DNA from: Taenia hydatigena
Lineage: Eukaryota; Platyhelminthes; Cestoda; Cyclophyllidea; Taeniidae
Direction: 5' to 3'
DNA: 64,000 nt
NCBI GenBank assembly: GCA_036345935.2
Contig: JADWOT020000005.1
Coordinates: forward strand, 19,198,369 to 19,262,368
This document shows, one piece after another, positions 25,009 to 40,000 of the stretch. Each line of letters begins with the position of its first letter. Position 1 is the first letter of the stretch. The notes under the pieces were generated by a model. It was not told where the DNA came from, searched no databases, and saw only the letters and a list, made by a program, of their open reading frames with translations. A program made the position numbers and the translations under genes.

Positions 25009-28000
25009 TCACCTCCAAAATTTGATGACGCCGTTCATGGCAGCTGAGACGAGAAAGATGCGCCCAGATGTGTGACTAATGAGGGCCAGGTCGCTAATGC
25101 CATTGGTGTGACCTACTGTGACATCGCCTACATCCAAAGGGCTGAAGTAGGTGGATGATTGATGCTGTTGTTGCTGGGGGTAGTCTTCCACTGACTCCAC
25201 TTCTGCCACTACTCGTACACCGTCGACCAACTTTTCGCTGCAAGGGGAAGGAAATAAGCGGAGTGAACGAGCCTTAATAGTATTTTTGATAAAACAATGT
25301 AGGCGATTAAGTTTACCATGAGGCTTTTATTTCAAAATAAGGTTAATTGATTTTAATGCCGTATTAGTGGAGCATTACTGATACCATGAATGCTTGGCCG
25401 GCAGCCTTCAAGAAAGCGCAAACGATATTCCATCTTACGAACAGTCAGGTGAATTCCCCTCGCACAAAAGGGAAAGTAGTTAGGTGGCTCTAACCCTCAA
25501 ATGGACGGGTTAATGACCTGATCCTTCTCTGAGTCATTAGTGTAGTTTAGAGGGAGGAAACACACCCAAAGGAGACATGTGGACGATAGATTTCCTCAGT
25601 TCCCGCCCAAGCCAGAACCGTGGAGGCGTCGGGCTGAGCGAAGCTCCAGCACCGGAGTCGAGCGTCATGGCCACCCGTCACCAGCGTTGGTAATGCGGAG
25701 GCAGTATTGGCCGCAGTTGATGGCGCTGTCGAAGAAGACGACGACGACGACGTAGATGGCGGTGGCAGAAGGAGGAGACTGAGGACACCACGCCTGGGCA
25801 GTTGGTAGGAGTTTTTCGCGATCAAAGGCTTTGATTGCTCTTCAGTCTGCGTCCATGTGGCTGCCACACAGGTTGTCGATACCTGACGCGGATTCGAGTC
25901 GTCTAGGTCGAAAAGGACCACCTCATTATGGTGGCCTGCTGCGGCACAAATCTAAAATGTGTTGGAGGTAAAAATGATTAACACAATTCCCAAGTTGCAT
26001 TTTTAAAACGCCACTAAGCCAAAAGCCTGATTCATGATTCTAGTAGAACATAAACCAGTAGCTGATTTCTAAGTGAGGTCTAAACACAAATGCATGCAAA
26101 CCCTACCGGAAGATCACAAAAACTAGAAATACAAACAAGGGTTTAGCGCACCAGTGTAGAGTGTGCGGTTCGCCGATGCCAATCGTAGAGTTGGAGCCTA
26201 GTAAATCCCATGGATGCCTTAGCATTATGGGGCAAAGTGAAATGTGAGATAGCACGCCGGTAGCGTAGGTCCCAAACGATCAAATGGCTGTGAATCGTAC
26301 CCGCCACCAGCCATGTATGACCGCTGTGAACGGCGAGACAAGTTATAAGCCCTGAAAGGACATCAATATCGACGACCCATCATGAGTTCCTTCATTGACA
26401 GGCGGAAGCAGCGTAAGGCAAAATGCTCACCATGCATACGATCCTGTTTCAACCACCACACTGGTTCTTTCACCCGCACATCCTGTCCCACGATATTTCC
26501 GCTGGTTGTGGAATAGACCAAAAGGTTTTGATCGGTTCCACTAAGCATGTAGGAGTGGAGGGGACCTCCAACATCGCCACAAAAAGCGATCGCCGGAGCA
26601 GTCAAGTATGTGGCTCTCCCATGATGTGCCGTCTGCAGAGGAAAGAGGGAGCGCAGACAACTGACCGAGTCGTCCACCAAGTGGATGGCGGAGTTACCGA
26701 CCAGTGTAGCCACACTGCTGCCGCCTTCTGTCCATACAAGATGCTAGAAGCGAAAAGTGGAGATAATCGATAAATCGTGAATCATGCGGACTTACCCGAC
26801 AGCTCTGCTTAGTCTCCAGAGAGTCCTGAGGTTGTCGAACTGAGTAGCTGGAGAGAGATCGAGAGGGGAGAGAGCGTCCAGCGAAGGTGTCAACATCCAT
26901 GGAATCACCTTCAGGAGTCCTCTCCACCTCCGTGGTCACCAAACTATCATCAGAGGTTTCTGGGGTGGTCTCATCGTCCTCGCTCGCAACTCGCTCGACA
27001 AATTCATCGGCAGAAGCCATCAACTGGCTGGAACTGGCCTGGGCAGCGCGTCCACAGTCCCAAAACTTGACAAGGCCGTCTCCGCTGCTGCAAGAGGCGA
27101 GCAGACGACCGGACGGGTGTAATGCCAGGCTGTGGAGGGAATGAAGAGAGAACACTAAGTGCATTGGAAGCTCCCCTTAAACCTCCGACAATTCTGGTTA
27201 ACAAAGATGTTGGAGGAACAGCATAGTGGTTCACAGATAAATGGGTATTCGATTGACCTTGATCCTAGTGAACTTGAGAGTACTTTTGACGAATTAGGGT
27301 ACAATTAGAAAATCTGTCTTCCATGTTTAATTCCCTTCGAGAGACATGCCAACACATTTTTGAAATTGCTTTGAGATCTTCCTGAAATGTAACTATAATA
27401 AATCGCAATTAGGAAAAGTCTGCCTTCGATGAGGTCGATCAAATTAATCTACCAATAGCGTATAACTTATGAAAGCACCCATAAAATGAATAGACCCGGC
27501 ACAAAGCCCGTGAGATTGTTAAAACGCGACATAAAACAGTTAAACAGCGAGGCGGTCCTTCGCATTAGCAAACTAAAAATCCTTTCTTTATTGGAATCAG
27601 AGATTAAAAAGCTCTTCACTTATCCTTAGGAACGAAGAATCTGGCCAACTTTCAATAATACATCCAACCGTGTTGTACAATAGAAACAGCAAGGTGGAGC
27701 TCAGCAATTCATTATGAACACTTTCAGCCCACTTCTAAACAGACGATAAACGAGGAGGAAGCTAGTATGCATTATATCTGCAGATTACTTCACTGCTTCA
27801 GCCTCAAACTGTCAAAGCAGAAGTGTTGACGACAAGTATTGCCTTAAAATTTTGCTGTCAGGGATGAGTAACTTGTGACTAAGAGAAAGATGTTGAAATT
27901 CCAAGTGGGTGCATCCCTGAGCAATCATTACATTGACAGCCAAGAACGGTATATCTCACTAGCATTCAAATAATCTTATGCCCCTAGGTAGTGAAAGTGG

Positions 28001-31000
28001 CGAGATAAGACCTAGCAGTCCCCATTATGGATTTTTTAACCAAACAGAATTGAATGCGAAAACATATCTACCTCAAGTGACCGGGCATGTGCTCATGTAC
28101 ATGTACAAGAAGTCGTAGACGAGGCCAGGTGTGGCCTCCCCCTAGTGCCCACGTTGGGCACTCGGCAACACCACATCGCAGTTGAGGAGGAATGAGGGCA
28201 GCTTGTGAGACGGTGTGCAAGGGACGACCTCCACCGTTGAAGCTGCTATTTGAAATGCGGAGAGAGACAAAAGAGCCTCTCGATTCCTCGGTGACCGGTC
28301 TCAGTGTCGACACTGCAGCAATAGTCAGACAACGGGCGAATACGGCATTGGGAGGGGGATTGGAGGGCAGAGGAATACGACCCTCGCGAATGCGGGACGA
28401 AATGAGATCGACGAACGAGAACTTTGGTTTGACGGCAGTTCTAAGTTGACGAATTGCACAAACATGTGGAGAATGAAGGATCTGAGTTAATTCTAATTTG
28501 GCTACGTGGGCCCTTCAGCCTCCATAGCTTCCATAGCGCCTTATTCACGCCACTTCTTCATTAAAAGCCACCAACCTTTCTATAGGTCTATGATAAAGTT
28601 CTGCACAGACCCATATATCTTCCACCGACTTCAGAGAGTTCATATTCGTTAAAAATACTGAATACTGAATTGTGTGTGTGGGATTTACAAACCAGATACT
28701 GACATATATCTGGCGGCTTCTCCGTTAATAATACCTTTTACCACCAAAAGAAAGCATAGACAGTGATAGCAGAAGAGCCATTACTTACTGAATGCGATTG
28801 GAAATAAGGCTCTAGGCGAAAGCGCGATCGTGGGCAAATTGCCACTGCTTAGTGCCATCTCACACCTACTGCAAACTGTATTCGCTACTAGCCATGACTA
28901 ATATACTCTGACCTTGGTTGAAGTGTCAGCATTAGTTGGGTTGGCAACATCTCTGGATGGAGAAAGTTTGAAGGCGTACATACACAACCAATTAGCATCA
29001 ATCCTCACCTCCTAGGCTCCACAAATATGCCATTCCCGCCTTTTTATTATGTTGTGCGCAAAAAAATAAAAGAATGTAAGAAACAAACGATGCAGCTCAG
29101 TATAGAGAAATAGGAGTAGAACGCACTACATTTGGATTGCAAGTTACCAATTAATTATCCTCGCAACAAAATATAAGGTAGGTAAACAATTTCATGTGGT
29201 TCTTGCAATAAAAAATAAATAAAAAACCACGTAACGCCTCTCCAAGCATCTTACCAGTTGCAAACGACACTTCTTCCCCAACGAGACCCAAGTTTGTTGT
29301 GAGTTTTACTGCTATAAAACGTGTAAGTCGAGTCATCTCCGTTTCCATCTCGTCACGTGATGGTCTGAAGCACCGACAAGGTCCTAATCATCTCCTACAC
29401 AAACATCATCAGGCAGTCATTGGAATCCCGATGAGACAAGTTTGCTCTCCCTCTTCTCTCCCATCTTAAAGCAAAAATCTATTCAAGAGTCACTTCTAAG
29501 GCAATGAGGTGTAAGGTCTCGCACCGTCTCCCTATTGGCTCGTTGGTTATCCTTTCCAAGAGTTTTTCTTCCAGCTCTTAAAATCGTGTCGATCTGCACG
29601 CCGCGAACAATTACGGACACACACACACGAAACAAGGGTAAAGTGAGACGCATGGGAGGATATTAAGCTAGTGGATCGTTTAGAGAAAACCAGTGACGTA
29701 AATATTCACTTAACAAGCATCGAGCTTCAAAAGGAATCGGCGAACAAATTCAAATGAAAGCAACATTTCTACAGCTTTGTTTCCAGATTGGCATGGGAAA
29801 CCTAAGTGCTTAGCATTCACAATTTTTCCATTTTATTTAGGCATACCTCAACTGCTTCATTATATCTCTGCCTAAACTTTACTAGGTAATAGCGACGCGT
29901 AGTTCTTCATCTTCATCCATTACCAAAGCTTGACTACCCATTTAGACCACTTTCAGGTAGCACGCTCGGTTAGCGCATTCCACACTTTCTTCAAACAGAA
30001 GGTTCAGTACCGTTTTCCCCGACTTTAAGCTAGTTCCTGAAGTAGACGAGATCGAAACACATCTATCAAGGTACGTCAATCAACAAGTTATGGCATAATT
30101 GTGCTGTGAGTGAGATCATGGTAGAGAGCACAGGTGGGCATAAAGCACCGTGGCGACAGACTGATGTATTTCTAGGCTTCGCGGAGCATTCATATAAACA
30201 ATTGCATGAATTCTCCACTTCCGTTCAAACTTCAATCCGTATACACCCTTTTCACCGTGCAATTAATCTCCACTTATTGGTGATGCTCAGCATCTCACGC
30301 TAGTAATGTATGTTTCACCAAAATTTTGATCATATTTATTCGACAAAGATGGGTTCAAAGCTGTTTCAAGTAGTGCAAGCTAGAGAAAGTCACTTGACTG
30401 CCAGTCATGTACAACATACTCATCAGATAGAACGTAATTACCTCCCTTTCCTTTTGCCGCATCACTGAGTACGGGTGTTCAGCCCCCTTGGCAATGTTAA
30501 GAACAACGTGGTATCACGACAGGAGGAAAGAGCTTTAGCATGCTGCTATCACGTGTTTTTGCCAACTTCCATTGCGTTTAGAAGTTGCGAGTGTGCAGTA
30601 CACTAATTTTCGTAACTGAGCCCAAATCGCTAAACATAATGCATTGAAAGATGAAGGGATCGGCGCACCTAATTCGATTGAGTGACATGGTTTTAGAAGG
30701 GCAAAAACGCGAAATATTTAGCCTACGAAAGACATATATCAAATAAAATTCGTTCAAGAGAATTGAAAGCAAGTACCCAAAACAAATACGGCTTCAATTT
30801 TTAAGTTATTTTTAACCTGATTGGTTGGCAAAAGCCATTATTTCTGTCATATAACAGGAACTCGCTACAAAGGGCAAAAAAGTTGTAGAACATCATAAAG
30901 TGCATTTTTACATGGAAAGAAAAGGCTTACATAGGAGAATGAGTTGTTTTTGCCTCACACGACGATTTGATGAGCTCCGGAGTTGATACTGAAGAGGAAT

Positions 31001-34000
31001 AAGAAGAGGGTGTAGCCGCATTAGGAGTATCAGGCTTGGGTCTCGATGACTTGTTGTGACTTGCAGTTGTTAAATGCATGCCATTGTTCACATGTTCGCA
31101 TAGGGGGGATACGCGTCAATCCATCGTTGTGATGCTCCTCGTTGTGCTCTCTACCCCTTTAAAATTTGAGCTAGTCCAAAATCGAGTTTTAATGATGGTG
31201 GGTCACTTTTGGGAGGACCCCCATTTCCGATAGCAAACAATCATGTGTCGTTGCGGTAAAAAGGACTGAAGAGTAACGCGCTACGGACCGCTTTCAGCAA
31301 ATTTCAAGATCAGATATGACAAACCAAGTGGTTTATAATCAAATAAGCGGAAAAATCCGAGAGTCCAAGACAAGTGTGTGCTGAGAGATGGGAACAAGCT
31401 TAAAAGACGACTATCAGTTTAAATTAAATGAACAGTTGGGAAACAAAAGTGAGAGAAATTGTCTGGTAGTCGATTTTTTTCTACCCAAAGCTTTTATCTT
31501 GCTGAGCCTGGAATGTGGACTGTTTAATGATGATTACATCAACGTTTTCTAAATTGAGGAAAAACGCATGAAACTCTATGATTACGTTATATGTTTAACA
31601 ATTGTAACAGGAAAAGGCTGCCTTATATAGCAGTCCTTGAAGGGATTAGCATAAAGGACCTTCGATTCATGAATTATTAAAGGCTGTTTCTCGCCTTAAA
31701 AGGTTAGTTTTTATCGGTGGCTTTCACATTTCAGCTTTGTATAGTGGCCACAGGTATGGAAATGGTAAATAAGAACCCTTCGGAGGCTTTAGTAACCCAA
31801 AGCATGTGACATTTTCATTCGTTGGTGAAGTAAAAATTAGTAAATTTGGAAAAGTTTCAAAAAATACATAAAAATTTAACAACAGATATCCAAAACGTCT
31901 CCAACACTCTGGTGCAAAAGGGCTGCCACAGATGGAGAAAGAGCAGTAATTAGTCGCGTGCGATCGTGTCATATGACTCGCTCCACCTGACAAGCCGAAT
32001 TTGCGCCAAGGGCACAAATTAATTTCGTTGTGCGCTAACTTTGAGAAAAAGTTGCCTTCAGTGGATTCAGAAGTTCAAAAACATCTGTTATGTGTTCAAT
32101 AGATGCAGGAGGCATAAAAAGTCCAGCTACAGATGCATATACAAAGAATTAGGAAAGTAGGGTAAAAGAATCTTTGAGAAGGTTGAATGAGGATGTCGAA
32201 TCCACCTGCGCCTCATTTTTAGCCGTTTTCACCAAGTGAGCACCTAAGCAACCAAAGGAGGAGCACGATTCCAAACTATTGCCTGGGCTCCTCTAACACT
32301 TTCGGTTAAAAAAGTTTCATAAACAAAAAAAGTTTGAAAAGTTATTCAGCGCCTTTCAGGGCAGGCAACATAAGGAGTTTTAACGAGGGGTGTTTTGCGT
32401 TGTAAATAAAGAGGTCTCATTCAAAATTGCAGACAGTAAAACTTTGGCACTTCTCAATAGTTAGCAATGACGACACAATTAGGCACAGTGTTAGTACCGA
32501 GTGAACTGATAGTCTCTTGACGTATCGTAAGCATTTACTTGATAAGCTTTCTTGCGGTAGATTGCCTTTCCCCCCAAGGCTCATGATAGACATATATTAT
32601 TTATGGCGTGGCGTTATTAGGTAGCATATCATCTCGAAAAAGAGGTGTTATTAGCGAAAGAGACGCCAAAAGTATCGCATAAATGGGAACGACTCACTAC
32701 CATACATACAGGATGAATTGAACGGCTGGGGCCGCCGCATGCACACCACACCGGAGGGAATGGCAGGTAGGGGGTGGAGTCGCGCCATCAGGAGATCCTC
32801 ACTAAACAAAGGGGCAACGTAGACCAACTGGTTGGGCGCCCTCAGCGTCGCTGATACGGAGGAGCCTCGAGAACCTGACTCCGAGGCGTCTGTTGCACCT
32901 TGGCATAGACTCATCAGTAGGGGCGCCAGGCGCAGCAACTGATCCTCCGCCTGGTCGGTCATCTCGTGTTGGCGAAGACGGTTTAGAACTTCGGCAACGG
33001 GATCGCTCTGTGGAGAGGGAGGAGGAAGATGTTATTGACAGCTGTCAAAGAAACTCTAAAAACGGTAGAAAAGTAGGACACGAAATTCAAACACAGAACA
33101 TTAATCTAAACTCTAGAATCTATTTTGGATCTCTGGTGAATGATAGCCACCTCTTACTACTGTTACCACAATTCTGTCACCTAGTTACCCATTGGAATAA
33201 GCAGCATTATTGGCTGGAAGCTAAAGAATGCGTCGGCATGTTGGGACCACGCTGATGACAGAATTATTCTGGGAAGAAGCGATAAAAAATGAAAAAAGAG
33301 ACTAGCCAATCCAGCGTAACCTAATTATTTATACAGAAAGCTATCCCACATCCAAAGCTGATCTAACGGTTCTGACAAAATTGAATCCCACAAGGAGCAA
33401 TGCCTCACAACAATCGAAGTTTTAAGGATTATTACTCTGGAGCGCAGTGAAGATTTTTGTTGTGCTTTTATTATCATAGAGAGGAATTTAAGATCCAACA
33501 AATTAGAAATTATTTTATCATGATGTCGAAAATCAATCATGGGGAATGTAATTTCCTTTTGAATGGCACGAATAATGTTTATAGAGTTGTGGTATGCTAA
33601 TGTTCATTTGATCATTGGACGCTTGCTGCTTGAATCGCCGAATGGGATAGCTGGATATAGTAACGCACAAATTTGAGAAGGCCCCATAAAAAAACGGATT
33701 GAGGCTGGATGGATACTGAAATTACAACAGCGTTAGACTCCTTTAAAAACCAAGCATCGAATGGATAGGTAAGCACGGTCTAGCACATGAGCTATGGGGT
33801 CATATCTTTCGCTGGTATTATGGCACAAGAATGAGCCGCCGTAGTGTTACATGTGGATTGTTGTTAAGCACCTTCCAATGACCAAGGCAATCATCAAAAA
33901 GGCAAAATACTAACGGGCAAAGCATAAAACCAGTCTCAAATGGGCAGAAGCGATTAACTGACTAACAGCCTGGGCTTCGATCATGAGCCAGTGTAAACCC

Positions 34001-37000
34001 GAAATAGCCAAATCAGAACCCGAACTTTTAGGCGTTGAGACGAGTTGACCACTGTTTACTTTCGTGTCCACAGCATTTGAAACAGAAAAGAAGTTTGGAG
34101 CAAAATGCTAGGATGTAACAAAAGCATGAGCACGATACAACTGGCAATCCGAGTAACTAACCGAGGGAGCAGGGTACCAAGGCGTCTCGCACTTCCGCGC
34201 TGTCTGTCTTGCAGCCTGTCGGTCCTGCAGGTGCTCTTTCAAGTCGGCGCAAAGCTGACGCGGTGAAATGAGCGTCACAGAAGGGTCCTCGCTGCGGAAT
34301 TCGGCGGCAACTTCAAATAGGATTGCAACGACAGTTTCAAGAAAGCCATGACTCAGACAGGGGTGCAGGGCAGACAGAAGCACTGAGTCGTTGGCGAAAT
34401 TCGAACCGATCGGAAGGCTGGTGATGGTGAGGAAGAGAAAAAAAGTGCAATGATAATATTTTAATTATAGACATGTTAACCTAGTTCTAAATCAAGCAAA
34501 ACAATTAGGTACTGCTGAAAATGACATTAAATGGGGCCTGGTAAAAAATATCAGGAAATGTGAGGCTTAAGTGGCCGACAGGTTGAGGCTGATAAAACAA
34601 AAGTGCGAAGCACTCGAATATGTTTCGAAGCAAAGGCAGGATAAGGTGTTACTGTTACTGCTATCATCGGTACAAATGACCACTTCTTAAGCTAATTATG
34701 CAATTCCATAAGTTAAACTTCACTAACATGGAGAAGAATTGGTACCAAACCCCAAAACTGGGGATTTCTGACCCAATGTGGATCCCAACTCACGCAAAGA
34801 TGCCCTCAGTGACCTCTGGCGTGGATAGATGAGCGTAGACTGCGGCAATGCCATATTTGCCGCCAGCGAAGCGTTCTAGATCAATGGAGCAAGTATAGGA
34901 ACGGCGGGCGTGAACACCACCGTCGTCTTCACGATCTGTGCAACCCTCAGTTTCCTCGATTGTGTGATCGTCCAGAGGTCCGTTCGGTTCAATGGTGAGG
35001 GCTTTCAAACCGACGCGTGCAAATGCTGTGACGTAGGCGATACAGGCCTGTGGGGTGGTATGATCGTGGATAATTAATGCCACACTCCTAAAGCGTCAAA
35101 TTCCTGCTAGCAGATCCTTTTAACGAGGGGACGAGAGATGCAGCAATGTTCCACTTCACCACTTTTCACATCCTAATTCCTCCATGTACCCTTCTGATGA
35201 TTAGCGAATTACAAATCTGTATAAAAGTTGTTTTGACCGTTGGAAGAAAATTTCGCTTTATTCATTTTTTTCTGTGGATCAGGAGTACAGTTGTAAACAA
35301 GGTAAATGTTACTTATCAGAATTGACTTATTTTGAACACCCTACGTACTGTCAGGCAGGTTTTTTTCGATCTCCACAATTCAGTCAACTTTGCATATTTC
35401 ATTAATACTACCTACTTTCCCACCATTTCCGTGCTTTAAATAAAACTGCTCAAAAATTTGAACATCCTGTCAAGTCGTCAGAGATGATAATGGAAAGAGC
35501 CATGGTAATTATGTGACGGAATTATGAAAATAAGTCATTCTTACGGTACGAAGCTTTTACCCAATAAACATCTTTAATTGACATTTCACTTTTCGATGAG
35601 AGGTGGCCCTCAAGAGTCAACTCGATATCTATTCTCAATAACCTTTTCGTATAATTTTAAACCGATGAAAGCAGAATGAACCAGACTTAACCTGGAAATC
35701 CGTAGTCACTATGAACACAAAAGAAAGATAGTGCCCAGCCAAACTTAACGATTAAAATTTCAATTCGCTTGGACTGGCTAAGGCTTGTAGCAACTCTAGA
35801 TCCAAAATAAAGCCACGTTTCTTTAGATGCGTCCAAGATGGATCAACTTCAAATCAACCAAGCCAGGAGATTCAAGGGACATGGAGAAGGGCATCCTATG
35901 CTTGCCGATTTTTCAAGCAGGCGATGACGCTCTATGATCAACAGTCCAGCCCTTTTGAAATGACCGATATAATGTGTAAACCATCGATGCACTCTAATTC
36001 CGAAATCAGGTGATGAAGGGAATGGGAATATCAGAAATTTCTCGCACGAACTTAACAAAACTTCGGTTAACTTAGAGCAACAGCAAATTGCCACGAGGCA
36101 TTAGGATAGAGAAATAGTTGGAAAAATACCTCCAACACATCTGACGAGTATGGGATCTTTACCTGAGATGAACCAAACCAATCATACGAAAAGGGTGTAC
36201 CTAAACGAAAGAGCCAAAGTGTGCAGCCTACTAATAATTATACGGACGGCTAAGTGCGAAAGAGCGTCCATAAAACCTTGGATACATCCTGTTTTTGAAT
36301 CGACAAAAATTGCATGCTGAGATGTAGACAGGGTAGAAGAAAAGAAAGCTCAACAGAGTGTGAAGATAATGGGAATGACAGAAAACTAGCTAAGACATAC
36401 TATCGAGTCGACTAGAGGGACGTAGAAGATCTAGAACGAAACCATTAATAAAAGGTTATTCAACTTACTGAATTTTGAATCGAATTCAACCAAACAAAAA
36501 GGTAAAGACAGGTTGAGCGAAGCGTCAAACAGCATTGTCTTCCATAGAAAAGGCAGGCATGACCGATAAAACAAAAAAGACATGAGAGGAAGTTGACGCC
36601 TCCCGAAATCAGTAATCGAGGTCGCAGATCATTTGAATCGAGTGAGAGTGATATGGCTGCTCTAGCCACAGAATGTGACGATGGAAGTCTTCTAGCGTAT
36701 TCGATTGGGAAACTGATGAACAACACAATGCCAGAAGACAGAAAGTAAAATATAAGGCGTGAAGTGTCAAGAGCAACGCTCACCAACCTGTCGAATGTGC
36801 GCAGAGGGATGGGGAGTGAGAGCAAGGACGCGCCGGAGGAAGATGATAATGACCGGAGCACTAAGGACACGGCGACGCTCAAGGTGGCCCAGGGCTCGCA
36901 GACAGGCGACGAGAGCAGTCTCATGGGGATCCGCGAGGCCCTGCTCCAACAGTGGACGCAGAACTGTCACCGACTGCGGACCAAAACAACTTACCAGCGA

Positions 37001-40000
37001 TGCCACTTGGTTGAAGAAAGCTGCACGCAGATTTGCGTCTTTCTTTAAAGGGAGGAAAAGTGTCAATGAGATCGGAACCTCCGGCATGCATGTTTGAAAC
37101 CATGCAAATAAATACGATTTCATATTTATAGATAAGTATGTGGCTAGATGGCTTCCAGTTTCAGGTTGTCATTCGAACGGGATTAGAAAAATTGTAACAA
37201 GGGGGAGCAGGAATTAGGTGTATGAAAGCGTAAACTCGAAACGGTACTGATAAAACTGGTGGAAAGCAATCGGTCCCGAGAAGGGAACGATATTACCTTA
37301 AACGGAACAAAACCCAAATCCAATGACTTGAACCGTTAGGCAAGCAATGGTCTTAAGAAAGTATAAGGGGCACATGCCCGACCTTGTCATTGAGGAGGGT
37401 AACCATATGGGACAAGATGGCGTCACTGGATTTCGTGTGGCCAAGGAAGGTGGCCAGTGCGGCCAGTCCAGTGGCAGTCTGGATGAGAGAACGGCGCACA
37501 AGGTTAGCCGCCGAGTCGTCTGAGAAGAGAGTAACCAAGCGCTCACGAAGAAACTCCTGGACTCTCTCTTTTCCCTTGTTCACGCTGCGAGTCGGCAAGG
37601 CGGTGCCCATCAAGCGCAGCGCTGCGCTCACATCCGACAGTGGAGTCTCCATTAAGGAAGGTGGAGTAATATACGAGTCATGCTCATATCGGTGCCATCG
37701 AAGCTCCTGATTTAGAAGCTCACTTTGAGCCAAGCTTAAGACTTAATATCCACGTAGAAATTCAGTTATTTGCTTATTTACTAGCTTTAGATAGGTTAAA
37801 AATGTGTCATAGATTCAAAGAAGTTTTAGGACAAAAGCTGTGGTGGAAGAAAAGGCTTATGCATCCACTTCAAGCTCCGTGTGAATAAACGATAATGAGA
37901 GTTTCAATTATGACGTTTGACATGACCAAAGAAAAAATTTTGGATATCCCATTCCCCAAGGAGGAATTTCGAGAATGTACAATTTTTTATCGCGGGTTAA
38001 AAGACAAATAAAACTTCGTGTCTATCATGAAAATCACATTCGAACCGTGTAAATTCGAAATAAGTCAAAAAATTTGGTCTCAGCGACTGAATGAACAATA
38101 CCTAACAGACTTCCCAAGGGTCGTTTAATTAGTTAGTCTAGACCCCTGGCGCTTGAATTTACTATCGAAATAATGGTTCTTATAGGTAGCAACACGACCT
38201 CTGGTGCGCCTGGCACAAGTACATTTCCAAAATAAACTGGTAAAAAATGACCATATACCTGTGTCGATCTGCCAGTCCTAGAAAATATCAATAGCACTTA
38301 GACATTTTTGAACAGTACTACAAGCACGTAGAGCATCGGATTTCGATTTGTGCCACATACGCGAACTTTAAAAACAAAAATCTAAGAGGAATCTCAAATT
38401 TCCCACCAAGCTAATACCCTTTTTCATTTAACGTTGTTACCAGAAGCAAAACATACAGCCTCGCATTCATTTGATAAAGAAATAGGTGACATAATCATTT
38501 CTTGAAATACACCATATCGCTTCACAAAATATGGCCAACACAGCCTACCTGCTCCAGTAGGTTTTCGTCCAAACTGTCCTCCTCCCTGTCGTTCATGATA
38601 CGTAGTCTAGCAAGGTTCAACAATCTAGAGGATTAAAATGTATTTACCAGTTGAATACAACCAAACCAAAGCGGCTGGTCTATAAGACACATGGCAAACT
38701 CGCCGTGAACAAACTATCGTCAGTCGCGGGAGACACTGCGCCAGCGCAATTCGCACATCCACACAAGAGTCCTGGGTCAATACCGAAAGAGAGGGCAGAA
38801 TAAATTCATTCAGAAAGCGTGTATCACTGATCACTGCCACGCATTCCTCCTCCTCTGAATCTGCCTCCTTCTCCCCTTTCCCCTTGACTGCTATGGTTGT
38901 CGCACACTCCAGGCTCTCTATCAAGCCCTCCAACGCCAGACATCGAACCCCCGAACTATGGAGCCGTGAGTCAGAGAGGAGCTCGACGAGGTGTGGCCAG
39001 AGACGACTGAAGAGGCGGAGAGAGGGAACACGTTTAATGAGGAGGGAGAGACATAAAAGCGCATCCATTTTGCCGTCCTCAGAAGGAATGGTGGGGATCT
39101 CGCTGATGGAAGATGCTTTATTGGCATAGGCAGAGGTGACCAGATTAGCTTGGCTGAAGTATTGTAAGTTTAGGGTGGCGGTTATGAGGTTGCAGAGTAT
39201 TACGGAACCAGCGGACCGGGCGGGGGCGGGTTCATTGAGGAGGTTCGAAATGAGGTTTGGTAGGTTTCTGCAAGAGGAACCATCAGCATACTTCAGATAC
39301 ATGGTTTTCATCGTTCTCTATTGGGCCATTTTTTCGACAATGCTTTCCCTGAGTGGGTACGCGGAGAGTGAATATAAGGAAACAAACAATCATGCAAATC
39401 GACAGAGGAAGAGTAGCAAGTAGAACGAAGTCCCATTAATAAGCGCACCTGCCAACAATCTTCGGTGGTGTGGCTTCCGAAACTTTCATTTTCACATTTA
39501 AGGCAGAGGTCGAGTCTGAAGTCGCTAAGGTGCCAATTCAAGTGACCCTATTTTGTGACTATAAACCTATTTATAAGTGATCTGCATTGAATTCAGCTGT
39601 TCATCAAGGCAATTGTTTCATCCGTACGGCTTCTAGAAACAATTGTTCAACTAAATTCGGCTGGAAACCCCTGTACAAGGAAACGATTTCGACCTCGAAA
39701 AAGCCTGATTCATCGAAAAGACGTTTCTGCTAAAGCCGGTATGTGATCAATTTTCTTACGATAGCTATGGAATAAATGGAATTGTTTTTGCTGACAGCAC
39801 ATGATAGCTGTGTTGTCTTAAAAGGCGCTGAGTGCCTCTGACGTCCGTCCGACTACTTCTAAGCTCAGCTTTTCCAGCGATCTTTCAAAGATAATCCACC
39901 TAAACCAGCTCTCAAAATGAGGCACTCAAAAAGTCCAGTTAAATGCCAATAAACTTACGCTCGAACATGATGAAGCCGGGCGTCTGGACTGGCCATAGAG

